NCBI GenBank assembly: GCA_021234155.1
Contig: JAJEKV010000008.1
Location: forward strand, 21,586,212 to 21,650,211
Source of the DNA: Isoetes taiwanensis
Lineage: Eukaryota > Streptophyta > Lycopodiopsida > Isoetales > Isoetaceae
Reading direction: 5' to 3'
DNA: 64,000 nt
Shown here: positions 11,624 through 22,099 of the stretch, piece after piece
Layout: each line of letters starts with the position of its first letter
Position numbering within the stretch: position 1 is the stretch's first letter
The notes under the pieces: generated by a model
The model's database searches: none
The model's input: only the letters and a program-made list of their open reading frames with translations
What the model was told of the DNA's origin: nothing
Position numbers and translations under genes: made by a program

Positions 11624-14092
11624 AGGCATAAGAAATGCAAGAGGGTCGGGTCTTAAAGGTGAACCCTTTGAAAATTATCAATGTTCTTTATGTGCTTTTG
11701 CTATTCGAAGAGAGGGATTTTTACATGAGAGTGCATAGAAGTAACCGATGACAAGGTGGCAAGGGATTTAGAACCACAAAATTATGTATTAGATCAGATT
11801 ACTTGAATGCAATTGAGATCAAGAAGATGGCAGTCTCTGCAGTTCATGAGGTAAGGAAGTTACATAAGGAATTAATGTTTTCCAAAATGAGAGTTCTTGC
11901 ATTGTCCATGAAAGAAAGGTCGCTAAGAGGGAGTGCGGAGGAGTCAATGAAGCAGAGAAAAGATGTCGCCAGGTCCGGAGGGACATAGTGGAGGCACATC
12001 GGCAAGGTACATTTAGTGGAAAACCAGCTCTTTGGGATTTTCTAAGGGACATAGCTCAAACCATAATCAGACCAGGCCATAAAAGAAGATACATGGGGAA
12101 ACCACAAAGGCGTTGTTTGAAACAATTAAGATATGGGGAGGGAGAAGAATGCACAATTTTTTTTTTCTCTCAATTTTGCAGGTCCGAAAGTATGTCCACC
12201 ACTATCGCTCCACACGAAAGCTTCTTTACAAGGTCGGTCTTAGGGAAGAAACATTCAAGCATCTTGCTCACGGTCTACATTCGACACATGCAACGCCAAA
12301 GACTTGGATTTGGGGTCCGGCAATTGTGGTGAGGGACGAGACCGTCATAAAGCGGGCCGCACGTTGGATTCGAGATGACCGCTTGCTCGGCTTTTGTGGA
12401 AAGAAAGAAGGCCATGCTTGTAATGGCACATTTGAGGTGTTAGTTGGTCTCGATGAAGAGGGCGACAACATAATTATCAATGCCTTTGAGGAGAATGTCA
12501 TTTCGCACTATGCAAGAGTTCTTATCGTGAATCCCTTGCATAGGAAGCTGCCTGCACTCGTCCTTGCCATTATTCTCGACATGTAACAGATTTGATCACC
12601 TTGAGGTTAGGCGTCGGTGGCGACAAATCCAAGACTCGAGGAATGTGCACTTGAGAATGGTTGTGGGCCCCCTCTAATCGGCCCACAGCTTTCGGATGGA
12701 GACTTCGAGGAGAAGGGCGTGCATGTTTGCAGATTATACATCCAGTGTCTGCACCGCAGCGACATTCAAGGTTTCATGGGACGGTTGGCCACTAAGTGCC
12801 TTGAGAAATAAGGATGTTTATGGGCTTCATGACCTAGATTTCGTGTACAACCGGTAAGAAGCTTGTTAATCCCATGGATAGTGCCTCTAGAAGGTTGTAC
12901 TTAGGGAAGGTTCAGCAATGCCTGGACGAACTAAGCAATGGTTCTGCAGGCCCACCAATGCGGAATTTGGGCACCAAAGTTTATCTGGAAGTCGTGGCAT
13001 CATATATTGACATCTTCCTCTCACCTACTTTGGACTTGAGGGCTCGGATTAAAGCTGCTGCAACGGTATCCTTCTTTTTTAGGTGAGCTGGAATCCTGTT
13101 TGCTACTTTCAATTTGGTATTATCTTTAAAACTTTAGGTGCATAACAGGCTTTGGAGGCTGTGGTTGACGAACCATAGCACGCATTCGTTGAATAAGAAC
13201 TTCATTAGTCGGGAAACCTTTATAGACGTGCAATTGTCATGCCATTTTGCTGTGCTGCTAATAAAGTATTTTAGTTCAGAATTTGGGCATTTAGAGTTGC
13301 CCTTACAATGCACGGGATCAGACGTATGTGAGAACTTCTTCTCTAAAGTCGGTGGCATGGTGCGTAACGAAAGAGCCTATGACGGGGCAGACTTGTTGGA
13401 GAGTGCCTCTGCTCTCAATCATAGTTTCGAGTTTCAAGCAGCCACTACCCTCCTGTTTCCTGCAGCACATGCTAAGCAAGAACACATTTGGGAAGAGTTA
13501 GAAAAGAAGGTAGTGGGGATGTGCTCACCTGTAACCTTGCAGATTACAGTAGTGTGGATACAGATGACAAGATTATCGAGGCCTTAAAGGAAGGGCTTGC
13601 TGCTGCACAAGCATTGTGTACAAGCGTTGGCATTACAATTGAGGAGAGTGATGGATGGTTTAGTGAGCCATGGAAGGTCGAAGATTGGTTTCATAGTAGT
13701 CGTGTGGTAGACCTACATTGGGAGATGTGACCGATGCCACGGAAGAGAATATGGAGATTGAAGGTGAAGATCCAAGGAACGAGGTAGTTAGTGAGGATGA
13801 TGTGGCCAGGTCTGAATTACGACATGTGTTTGACGAAATGTTAGATGAATGTGAGAGGAGGAAGCCATCTCATGTTTCTTGGCATGTTGTTATGGAAGGT
13901 AAGAAAATCTTCAAGTCAACTATAGTGAGTCATTTGAATGGGAATCCGTGGCTATCAAAGGACAGGTTGACGAGGGTTAAGACTATGGTTTATTCTATTG
14001 AAGAAAGTAATGTTGATGCACAAACTCTGCTCGGCATTGGGACAGATTGTGCATTGTACTTCGAAGAACCAGTGGAATCAGCGGTGGCACCA

Positions 14093-14302
14093 CAAACCAG
14101 ACAAGCTTCAGCGAGAAAAAGGAACAAATCTGCTGCAATTCATAAGGTTTGGTATCTTGGTAGGGTACTTAGCATGAGGAGGAAATCTGGCAGTGCATGG
14201 AAAGAGAGTAGGGAGCCCGTGGACTTAGCAAACCAGACAAGCTTCAGCGAGAAAAAGGAACAAATCTGCTGCAATTCATAAGGTTTGGTATCTTGGTAGG
14301 GT
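14093..14302. repeat. 136-bp offset pair 9
   Basis: Copies 14093-14166 and 14229-14302 (74 bp), 62-bp spacer. Confidence 0.95.
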
Positions 14303-15301
14303 TTGGTTTACTTATGATCTGGCCGATAATCGACTTATAGACCTCGAGTCTATCATATCTCTTGCATCTTTAAGATATGAACCTGCCAAAAACATTTACC
14401 ATCTGCATGATAATGACAGAGTACATCTGAATAAGTTTGTCCGTGAACAGAATATTGGTAGGGTAATATTAAATTAGATGTCTTCAAATGGTTGAATTCT
14501 GCAGCTAACTGTCTCTTCACTTTCATTTTTTTTTTGTAGGTGACAAGGGAAAGCAGAAGGTCTAGGGAGTTCATAAGGTTCAGGCAGATATTTGTGAAGT
14601 ACTTTATCAATGATCATTTATGATTAAAGCTACCATTTCAACAGTTTAAGTTTAAGAGCAGTTTTCTGCTTTGTATAAATCTCGTGCATGTTCTATTTGC
14701 TTTGCTTTACTTAATGCATTGTACGTTGGAAATTGTGATCTTGTTTAAACTTTACTTTGAATGCAATAAACAGTGGCTACTGGTTGCTTGTGGAACTAGT
14801 TAGTTAGGTGTGCTTTAAGCCTTTCTGATTCCATTACTCCATGATTTATTTCTGCAGCATTTACAGAAGCATAATAAAATGCTTCCAAAACAGCAGATGC
14901 TGTTACCCTACACTCTACTTTTAAGGGCATGAGGTGAAGACATAAGACATAATCAAAATCATACTTTAGAAACAACAAAACATAAACTTTTTGAAGTCTG
15001 ATTTCGATTAAGAACATTACATAAAAGAAGCATATTAAGAGACAAACTAAAACACAATAACAATGTCTGAAACTGCTCCATATTCATATTATAATAACAT
15101 ACTTTACAAAAAGGAAGCTTCACACCTGCGCATGGCAGTTTACATCCCTGTTTTCATGGCCATTTATAAAACAAAGCAGTCCTAAACAGATCAGATCAGG
15201 AGCTTTACAAAAAAATACAGATCAGGAGCTTTACAAAACAAGTTAGGGAGATTTCGTATGGCAAATAAAAAAACCTAAGCTATTATTATGGACGTCCTGA
15301 C

Positions 15302-15811
15302 GGCATAACCCGGGGCATAACTTAACGGATATCAGAATAACGGAGGCTGGAACGGAGGTCAGACTAACGGAGGCGCTTCACCAACTGCCCGGAGGTGGCA
15401 TCCTAAGCAGCACATACAGATTGTTCCCTCTTGCACGGATTTTCATTTCCAAAAGCCGCTCATCTGCAGGAGTTACCCGATCAACCCATTGCTGAACTTT
15501 TTCAGTGATATGAGCTCCATGATCTTGCATGTGCACCACTTCCATGCAGGAAAATTTCGCGACAACCTTCAGCTTAGTGCCCTTGGGCTCTTTCTCAGGC
15601 GCGGCCTCTTCCTCAGGCGCGGCCTCTACCTTCGGTGGAGCAGAGCCCACGAATTCTTCAGTGGGCCGCCGGGCGGTGGTCTTAATCCGCGCCATTGTCG
15701 GATGTGGGAGAGGAATAGGCGGATCGGGAGAAGGAGTATCGGATCGGGAGAAGGAGAGAATAGGCGCTAGAGGGAATGAGAAGAGGTGAAGAGCTTCGAT
15801 CGGGTTATGCC
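15302..15811. repeat. 11-bp inverted repeat around the H3-tail-like ORF
   Basis: GGCATAACCCG at 15302-15312 and its exact reverse complement CGGGTTATGCC at 15801-15811. Just outside, GACGTCCT occurs in the same orientation on both sides (about 15287 and 15848). Further GCATAAC words lie near both ends. This could be the border of a small non-autonomous element, but the true termini are not proved. Confidence 0.45.
15378..15695 (-). CDS. Small protein with histone-H3-tail-like N-terminus
   Basis: Complete 105-residue reverse ORF from ATG 15695 to TGA. It starts MARIKTTARR, against MARTKQTARK for histone H3: seven of ten positions are identical, and the equivalents of H3 R2, K4 and R8 are kept. 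A proline/alanine/glutamate-rich spacer follows (residues about 11-40, with EEEAAPEKEPKG). Then comes a compact block, KLKVVAKFSCMEVVHMQDHG to the end, rich in Val, Arg and Glu (for example ITEKVQQWVDRVTPADERLL). There is no histone fold. I do not recognise the family. It lies between 11-bp inverted repeats and just upstream of a LINE insertion, so it may belong to a small mobile element. No intron or frame break is seen. Confidence 0.55.
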   Translation of the reverse strand: MARIKTTARRPTEEFVGSAPPKVEAAPEEEAAPEKEPKGTKLKVVAKFSCMEVVHMQDHGAHITEKVQQWVDRVTPADERLLEMKIRARGNNLYVLLRMPPPGSW

Positions 15812-15887
15812 ATTGGCAGCAGCTGCATAACGAAGTTCACCATAATGACGTCCTTAAAAGACGTGCCCGAATAAAATCATGAACAAT

Positions 15888-17016
15888 CCTAATGCTTCTC
15901 CCTTTCTAAAGGGGTTGCTTGCGGCTTGGGACACTGTCAGGTCTCTTTTCCATATTAATCCTGAGGCATGTCTTCAGTTGTCCACTCCATGCTGGTGGAT
16001 TCCTTTGCAGGACACTCCAGAGAATGTGCCTCTAAGTGTGGTTGTTCATCCAAAGACACAACGACGATGGGTAGCAGCTGGTATAAATACTATTGCAGCT
16101 TGGTATGAGTCTGATCATCTCATGTCATGGGAAGCATTTAGAACAAAGTTCTTGTTGTAATGTGCCTCTAAGTGTGGTTGTTCATCCAAAGACACAACGA
16201 CGATGGGTAGCAGCTGGTATAAATACTATTGCAGCTTGGTATGAGTCTGATCATCTCATGTCATGGGAAGCATTTAGAACAAAGTTCTTGTTGTATGAGA
16301 TGGGGACGAGTAACTGGAATCATATTCTTTGCATTGTTGCCACATAAGGATTACGGGTCCACATTGAGGTAGTCATATGGGGTTGCCATCGGGATATCCG
16401 GCCGTAGGCGGTTTTTGTGTCTTCGTGGTATAAATTGCTTGTGCATTCTGAAATCTCGCCTCCATCTAATAGATGGCATCTTGAGTCCCTCACCACAATG
16501 GAAAAGTGTTTGGATATGGGTATGGGATAAAGTCGCTTCACCCCAAAGTAGTAGTTTTGTGGTGGCAAGTGATCCATAGATGCCTCAGAGTCAACAGGTT
16601 AGTCCATAAAATGGATAATCGGATTTCAGAGCTCTGCCCTTTATGCCAGCAAAGGGTTGAGAGTATTGAGCATTGTTTTTTCTTGTGTGAGAGGCTTCGG
16701 CGGGCATGGTCTTGGTTGTTGACCCTTTTTATCTTTAAGGGCATAGATACTGCAGATGGGGTTGTTCTTCAGTGGGCGCAAGATAAAATTGTTATGGCTT
16801 ACAATTGTTCTTCTCTTGATCAAGAGAAGAAAGTACTGATCTGGCATACTTACCTTCACATTCATTCTTTTGCATAGGCAGGTGGTTGTGCTCAGTTGGA
16901 TCGGTTTGTCCACTGGGGTTATAATCCTGTCTTTGCATTTATGTTGCTCTGGTTTCTAGTTGGTGAATAAAGCTTGACGTCCTTCAAAAAAAAAAATAAA
17001 AATAAAAAATAAAAAA
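15888..17016 (+). mobile_element. 5'-truncated LINE with 15-bp target duplication
   Basis: AAAATCATGAACAAT occurs at 15873-15887 and again at 17017-17031, directly after an A-rich tail (16986-17016). This is the hallmark of target-primed reverse transcription. Inside are only C-terminal LINE parts: a short AFRTKFLL-containing segment and a zf-RVT zinc finger, CPLCQQRVESIEHCFFLCER (about 16640-16700). An AATAAA is present near 16968. The endonuclease and polymerase were lost in 5' truncation. A 136-bp tandem copy (16023-16294) interrupts it. Confidence 0.9.
16023..16294. repeat. 136-bp offset pair 10 (abutting)
   Basis: Copies 16023-16158 and 16159-16294, inside the truncated LINE. Confidence 0.95.
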
Positions 17017-17199
17017 AAAATCATGAACAATAATTAATTTAAAGTCATTATTCAATAATCAATAATGAATTTCGTTATGATGTCATTCTAAAATCGATTT
17101 AATTAAAATATATAAAATTCCAGGCGTATTTCTTTTTCTTATTTTCTGGAGTGACCATTGAACTCAAATGGCACCAGGAAGAACCCTAAATACTAACTG

Positions 17200-17450
17200 G
17201 ATGCAACATTTGCGGACTGGATGTAAAAATACGGTAGAGGGTAGGATACATGAATAAGGTTGAGGGTAGGGCAAGAAGTGCTTAGACTGGGTGTAAAAGT
17301 ATGGAATCGGGTATGATTCTTTGACAGTATGGGACCGTATACATAGGGGTTTCTATGGAGGGTCAGCTGTATACAGAGGGGTTTCTCCTGACTTGATGCA
17401 CGCACATGCCATATGCCCCTTATATAGAGGTGAACCCCCCGGGTTCTAAG
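17200..17450. repeat. Possible GGGGG-ended small element
   Basis: The reverse strand starts CCCGGGGGGTTCACC (about 17443) and then has GGCATATGGCATGTGCGTGC, as does the element at 18882 (GGGTATGCCATGTGCGTGCA). It continues through GTATAC-containing and degenerate ACCCTC phrases. Boundaries are not certain. Confidence 0.35.
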
Positions 17451-17574
17451 CTTGGCTATGGAGACCCAGGATCCCTGTTGTAACGGGGATGGCATTATTA
17501 ACAGTCACCATAGAGGTCTGCATACCCTCTTTCCTTTAAGCGCTTGGCTTATCTTCTCATCTTGTATTTTGCAG

Positions 17575-17701
17575 GCTCAGAAATACAAAGATCATAAGGG
17601 TCTAGTGAGAAGATCATATGATTGGATCAACGCCCAGATACTTTTTTATAATGTGACTTTTGGGCTCTACATGCTCGATTGGTGGGAACGTCTCCTTTTC
17701 A
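17575..17701 (+). pseudogene. Serine palmitoyltransferase small-subunit-like exon
   Basis: The exon opens after TTTGCAG and ends at TTTTCA|GTATCC. It encodes INAQILFYNVTFGLYMLDWW followed by ERLLF. This is nearly the plant ssSPT consensus (QRKIYLYNVTFGLYMLDWWERYLF). ssSPT proteins are tiny, about 55-60-residue ER membrane activators of the LCB1/LCB2 dimer, which condenses serine with palmitoyl-CoA as the first step of sphingolipid synthesis. Here the usual initiating Met is replaced by the D of DWINAQI, with 15-20 extra residues upstream. The transmembrane C-terminal half was not found after the donor site. It is a relic, or one exon of a gene with unusual structure. Confidence 0.7.
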
Positions 17702-17929
17702 GTATCCTGTATTATCTCGATGAATCTTTTCTTGCTCTCTGAAAAAAGCTTGCTTTCTTTGACCTTACTTTCAGATTTAATTGTTTTGTCACTGGCATGG
17801 TACATGACATACAAATCCATATGCATCACTTGTTACTTTTGGTTATATTTGTTTAATGGGTAAGCCTTTCCGTTTCCTTTTCTGTTTTGCATGGAAGTAA
17901 ATAACTATAACAAACACTTAAAATCTTGC

Positions 17930-18680
17930 ATTCATATGAAATATTATGGAAACTTAACCAAAATGGCACAACAACCAAGCCCTTGGGTGTGAGGTTTCAG
18001 AGAAGATAACACAAACGTAACCAAAATAGGCACAACACCCAAGCCCTTGGGTGGGAAGTTTCAGAAGAGAACAGGGTAGATGCATAGTCACAGACAAGAG
18101 GCAATAGATCAATCTGATAAACATGCAGTGGTATTCATGTGTTCAACGTTCTGATAATCAGATATCGAAAAGAATCTTGCACAAATTTGCTTGTCTGACT
18201 AAATAACACAGTATAATAAAATGAGAAAGGGGCCCTGTATAAGATTGATGTCAGCACAAATGCTCAAGCAGGACATATATCTGTTTGGCAAGTCATCACC
18301 AAGTCAATTAACTCTTGTCAGAAACCAATATATATGCCTGTATGTTCATTTGCTAATTAAACAATCCTTTCATGCTGCAGGGTTACTAAATGGGTCGAGG
18401 CATGGTAAGTTCTTGTCTTTGGCAAGTTTTAGACATTTGCTAAGCTCCCTTTTCTTGATATCCTTATACAGGTACCAGGATGCAAACATGTGGGATCCTC
18501 CGCGCACTTGAAACATGGATGATTTGATGACCAGAATTTGTTGTACAGAATTTGATGTCTTATTATATTAGCATTGGTAAATTATGATATGCGATACAAG
18601 AATGTCTAGGAATGTATTTTGTCTCAACTGAATGTAATTTTATGTCAAAATCAGTGTAAAGAAAAGCGACCCACAAATTA
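17930..18680. other. Anonymous spacer, small diverged duplication
   Basis: AACCAAGCCCTTGGGTG near 17970 recurs as ACCCAAGCCCTTGGGTG near 18037 (offset about 67, diverged). Exon-like scraps with GT/AG borders occur near 18380-18512 (GCTGCAG|GGTTACT, ATACAG|GTACCAGG), but I cannot assign them. Confidence 0.4.
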
Positions 18681-18704
18681 TAATCCAGTTTCAAAAGGGT
18701 TGCA

Positions 18705-19304
18705 ATGGTTGAACCAATTAACAAACTGGTTTGTGGAATGGTTGCCATAAGGACGGGTTCCCATTACCTCAGAATTGAGACAGGTTGCTGGGGGGTGAAT
18801 GGCGGGCACGGGATCCCCAGGGAGGAGAGGATATGTCAGTGTTGTGAGATGCACGTGATAGAGGATGAGCACCATGCCCTCCCGGGGGATGCACTTGTAA
18901 AAAAGGGGGTATGCCATGTGCGTGCATGGGTGAGCAAAAACACCCCCGTATACGGTTTTTTGAAAGGCAAATTTGACCCCTTCCATACAAAATTTACTCC
19001 AAGTAGTAATAAAAAACCCCATAACTCCGCCGTATACGTGTGGAAATGGGTCCAAAAACCCCCCCTACAAGTCACTCAGGCATATTGTATGGCACCCAAA
19101 AGTGAATTCCCCTTGCATGCCCTCCAGCGGTGCCCAGCATATGCCCATGTCCGAGCAGTGCACACTGATCTTAGATGCTCTGACACACCGCTGCATCAGT
19201 TACTCGCATCACCTATGGTAGCGCGACTGGGAGCTTACATCCTCCATATTTCGGCTGTCAGACTTGCTCTTCTGGGGGCATGGTATTTGAGAGCCTACTG
19301 TTAG
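18705..19304 (+). pseudogene. LINE ORF2 C-terminus split by a small insertion
   Basis: Forward frame with LRIETGCWG, IPREERICQCCEMHVIEDEH and, after a foreign block, RCPAYAHVRAVHTDLRCSDT plus a LHQLLASPMVARL tail. CxxC followed by H(x)3-4L(x)2C is the C-terminal zinc motif of a plant LINE. The frame stays open across the insertion by chance. The downstream 3' UTR hairpin at 19291-19350 matches those of LINE copies near 21.9, 33.5, 41.0 and 49.9 kb, so all are one family. Confidence 0.75.
18882..19117. mobile_element. Small non-autonomous DNA transposon (MITE-like)
   Basis: Insertion of about 236 bp inside the LINE frame. CATGCCCTCC flanks it on both sides (ends at 18881; second copy about 19118-19127), a 9-10-bp target duplication. 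The ends are imperfect inverted repeats: GGGGGATGCACTT at the left and AAGTGAATTCCCC at the right (11 of 13 pair). The interior contains CCGTATACGG-type palindromes. A 9-bp duplication suggests Mutator-like transposition; no transposase is present. Confidence 0.7.
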
Positions 19305-19350
19305 GGTTTTTCTCCCAAGTGGGGGTTTTTTCATCCCGGTAGTAGGGTTC
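19291..19350 (+). ncRNA. LINE 3' UTR hairpin, copy E
   Basis: Outer stem GAGCCTACT / AGTAGGGTTC with one bulged G. The loop holds GGGTTTTTCTCCC and GGGGGTTTTTTCATCCCGG. Confidence 0.55.
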
Positions 19351-19459
19351 TACTGTACAGTTACATTGTTTGTTTTTGGTGTTGGGGTTTTTGGCTTTTT
19401 TGCCTGTTCTGTGCTTTTTTGCCGTTCTCTTGTAGTGTTTCAAGTATGGCACAGATTTT

Positions 19460-21570
19460 TACCCCAGATTCTTTCTTGAAGAATCTTCCTAATCATGGAA
19501 GGACATGAGGTTGCTTGCTAACATATTCTCGGTGTGCATCCTGTTTTTTTGTCTCTTCTACTCTTCATAGGGTTTCAATCCTGCTTGAGAGTTATTTATG
19601 TTTTTATTTTCACTCTTACAGGTTCAATTCATGTTTCTTTGGATTCAGATCTTTCATATTAACACTTCACCATGGTGCCAATCATCTGACCTATGCTTTT
19701 AATTATCACGAAGCAAGGCTTGATTACAAAAGAGGGATTCACCATGGTGCTAATCATTTCGCCTATGTTTCAAATCCATCATAAAGCAAGGTTTGATTAC
19801 AAAAGAGGGGTTCTAATATATCTGATATTCTATCTCTTTCAACCTTTGTCTAACCCTCTGATTATAGCAGAACATTTGATCATTTGCCTATAAGTATGGA
19901 AGTTCAATCCCCAGTTCGATCATGACAGTGGAATCTTTTTCTACCTTTTGGAGCTGCAACCAACGGCCTTTGTTTGGAGGCTTTGCCTTTTCTAAAACAG
20001 AATTTGATGGTATTTGTTTTTCCTTTCCTTCTCTAGCTCTGTAAAAATTAGTCCTTAACCTTTGCAGTGCCTTTATAAATTTAAAATTCTATAATGTTTG
20101 GATTCCTTTATTGGCACATCATTCAGATCTCATAAGCATCTTCCAGTATAGAGGTAACACATCCATTTGTTTATGATCCAGCCATTTCTTCATGTTCATT
20201 GTTTATGCATGGTGGCAAGCTTTTACAACTTCAGAGTTGTGAGATGACCATACCATCTGTATTATTTCAAGTGGACATTTTTGCCAAGCATCTTTTATTT
20301 GCCATAGATACTACACCTGGCCATCAAAAGGACCATAGGTAAGGCTCTAATGCCGCATGGCATGCATTGTATCACCATCATGTTTCTTAGAACATTGAAC
20401 AATGCGTTCTTCTTTTGCTAGTTGTTTTCCTTCGTTCTCATAAGCAATCCTTCTTTTATTTTATGATTTCGCTGCTTAGAACATTTGATGGTACCATACC
20501 ACTAGGTATTATGTGGTGGATCCTACTTTCATTAGCAAAGCCTTCGTGTTTGTCTTATATTCCATATGGACTATGGAACTGTGCAAACTAAGTGTCCCAA
20601 GCAGAATCGATAAATAAATATGACGGTAGTGACTGTAAGCAAAATTTCTAGACATATCCAAGGCAAATTCTCTTAAATGCCTTGTGAGTTGATATCATTT
20701 TGCAGTTTCTAAGTAAGGGAGGGACGATCTGTTGCTCACCAAACTTTGTCTCTAAAGGCATCTGGATGTTCCTGACAATGCGATTTTTATTGAAGCCCCA
20801 TTTGAGAGAGGTATCATTTCGGTATCATTTAGTGTCCTTATATAACAAAGGTGCCAAAGCACTATGGATTGTCTAAATGCCATGGATTCGCATTGGAGAT
20901 GGTGGGTTGGTGATTGTTTATTTATTGTTTTTTGTTTCTATCCATTGTAGTTGTCGTGATGACATTGCCATAGGGCATGTTTAATAAGTTCCACGCTTAT
21001 TCTGGCTTAGTTTTAGCCTCAAGTACTTACATCAACTTAGCATCCTTGGTTTAGCCATACATTAATATCTTTACATGGTTTCATAGGTTATTTTGCTACA
21101 TATTCTAAACGAGGTGCACCTGAACTACCTCAGTCATCAGATTCGTCGATCCTATGGCCCAGATCTTATGTTGGGGCCTCTGGGCACTTCTCGTTTCGCT
21201 TATAGTCATTTATGATTGGAGGCGCCTATGATTTTGAAATATGAAATACGATTTCGCCTAAGGTTTTAAGGAAATATCGAACCTCTATACGGCTTTGCCT
21301 AAGATTATAGAATATGAAATACGGGGGCTCGAACCTCTACCAAAATAACTCAATATCTTAATAAGACTGCTTTAACCAATGTACCTAGTGAGCTAATGTG
21401 ATTATTTTTTATCTTGAATCTATGTTTTTTTTTATAAGAACCCATTCAATTATTTGAGGGATATATAGTCTATGGTTTCAATATTTTGTTATTTTTACAT
21501 CCATATCAAATCTCCCTGGAACCCCCTGTTATTTTGCTACATATTTACAAGTATTTGTAGTTGTCCATCA
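19460..21570. other. Anonymous spacer
   Basis: No gene recognised. CACCATGGTGCCAATCAT (about 19669) and CACCATGGTGCTAATCAT (about 19739) form an old 70-bp tandem duplication that also includes ACAAAAGAGGG. 21220-21330 carries short TATGAAATACG direct repeats. Confidence 0.5.
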
Positions 21571-21571
21571 T

Positions 21572-21615
21572 GTGTTGACGTTAAAAAATTTATTCTATTC
21601 TATTCTGTTCTATTT
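21572..21615 (+). repeat. LINE 3' terminus with (ATTCT)n tail
   Basis: GTTGACGTTAAAAAATT followed by TATTCTATTCTATTCTG, the same ending as the LINE copy finishing at 22093. It marks the 3' end of an older, mostly lost insertion. Confidence 0.6.
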
Positions 21616-21702
21616 TTCAAAATGATTTATATGGGACAGTAAATTATTTGCCAAATGGTCATTCTCTACACAACAATCAATCAAAAATAGTAATGCCTAC
21701 AC

Positions 21703-22093
21703 ATGTACACCATACATGTACATGTACATGTATGGTTATGTGTTGGCCATACTCTTCTGAGTTGCCCTGCTTTTGAGATAGTCCGGAATCATTTTTCGAC
21801 CTTAGCATTCCATTCCACGCTTCCACAACTTCTCAGCACACCATCTGTGCATGACTTGGCATTATATATACTTGAGGTTCTAGATAAACGTCTGCAATTA
21901 CTGAGCCCTCAGTAGTCATTATCTAAGCTTGTCTAGTATCATCATTACTGCAAAGGTTTTTCCCTTGAAAACCTTTCGAGGCAGGGGTTTTTTAATCCTA
22001 GTAGTAATGATTGTACTAGCCCATTGTATGGGTCCCATGACCTATTGGTCTCCGTGGACGTTAAAAAAACTATTCTATTCTATTCTATTCTCA
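21703..22093 (+). mobile_element. 5'-truncated LINE 3' end with (ATTCT)n tail
   Basis: The forward frame 21703-21915 ends the ORF2 zinc motif (GHTLLSCPAFEIVRNHF) and a tail, LLSTPSVHDLALYILEVLDK, like the copies at 19.2 and 41.2 kb. The 3' UTR hairpin (21941-22011), a CCCATTGTATGGGTCCCATG phrase and GTGGACGTTAAAAAAACTATTCT lead into an (ATTCT)n tail. Everything upstream of the last ~70 codons is lost. Confidence 0.8.
21941..22011 (+). ncRNA. LINE 3' UTR hairpin, copy B
   Basis: Perfect 9-bp stem ATCATTACT / AGTAATGAT closing a loop with AAAACCTTTCG and GGGGTTTTTTAATCC. Confidence 0.65.
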
Positions 22094-22099
22094 TATTCT

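Larger units (their letters stand above)
9935..14623 (+). pseudogene. Long split coding region, unknown (possibly transposon-derived)
   Basis: Forward coding segments span 4.7 kb. The start used is ATG 9935, just after the acceptor TGTGTCAG; the end is the stop at 14621. In order: an N-terminal TIVVKVNEGCGIVADLGLV block; an acidic block; a Cys/His block with HMKDHILSKRH (about 10,910); YGDKVKDLRPFLHEMKEGTH (11,360); a basic helical block (11,800-12,100); FKHLAHGLHSTH and WGPAIVVRDETVIKRAARWI (12,260-12,370); a KLVNPMDSAS-like block (12,860); FGHLELPLQCTGSDVCENFF (13,290); and ISLASLRYEPAKNIYHLHDN (14,360). Probable introns include one ending at 12,181, 13,083-13,137 and 14,460-14,538. Stops, frame changes and six 136-bp offset copies interrupt it. 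I do not recognise the family; the CTGSDVCENFFS stretch recalls C-terminal parts of P-element/THAP-like transposases, but weakly. Confidence 0.45.
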
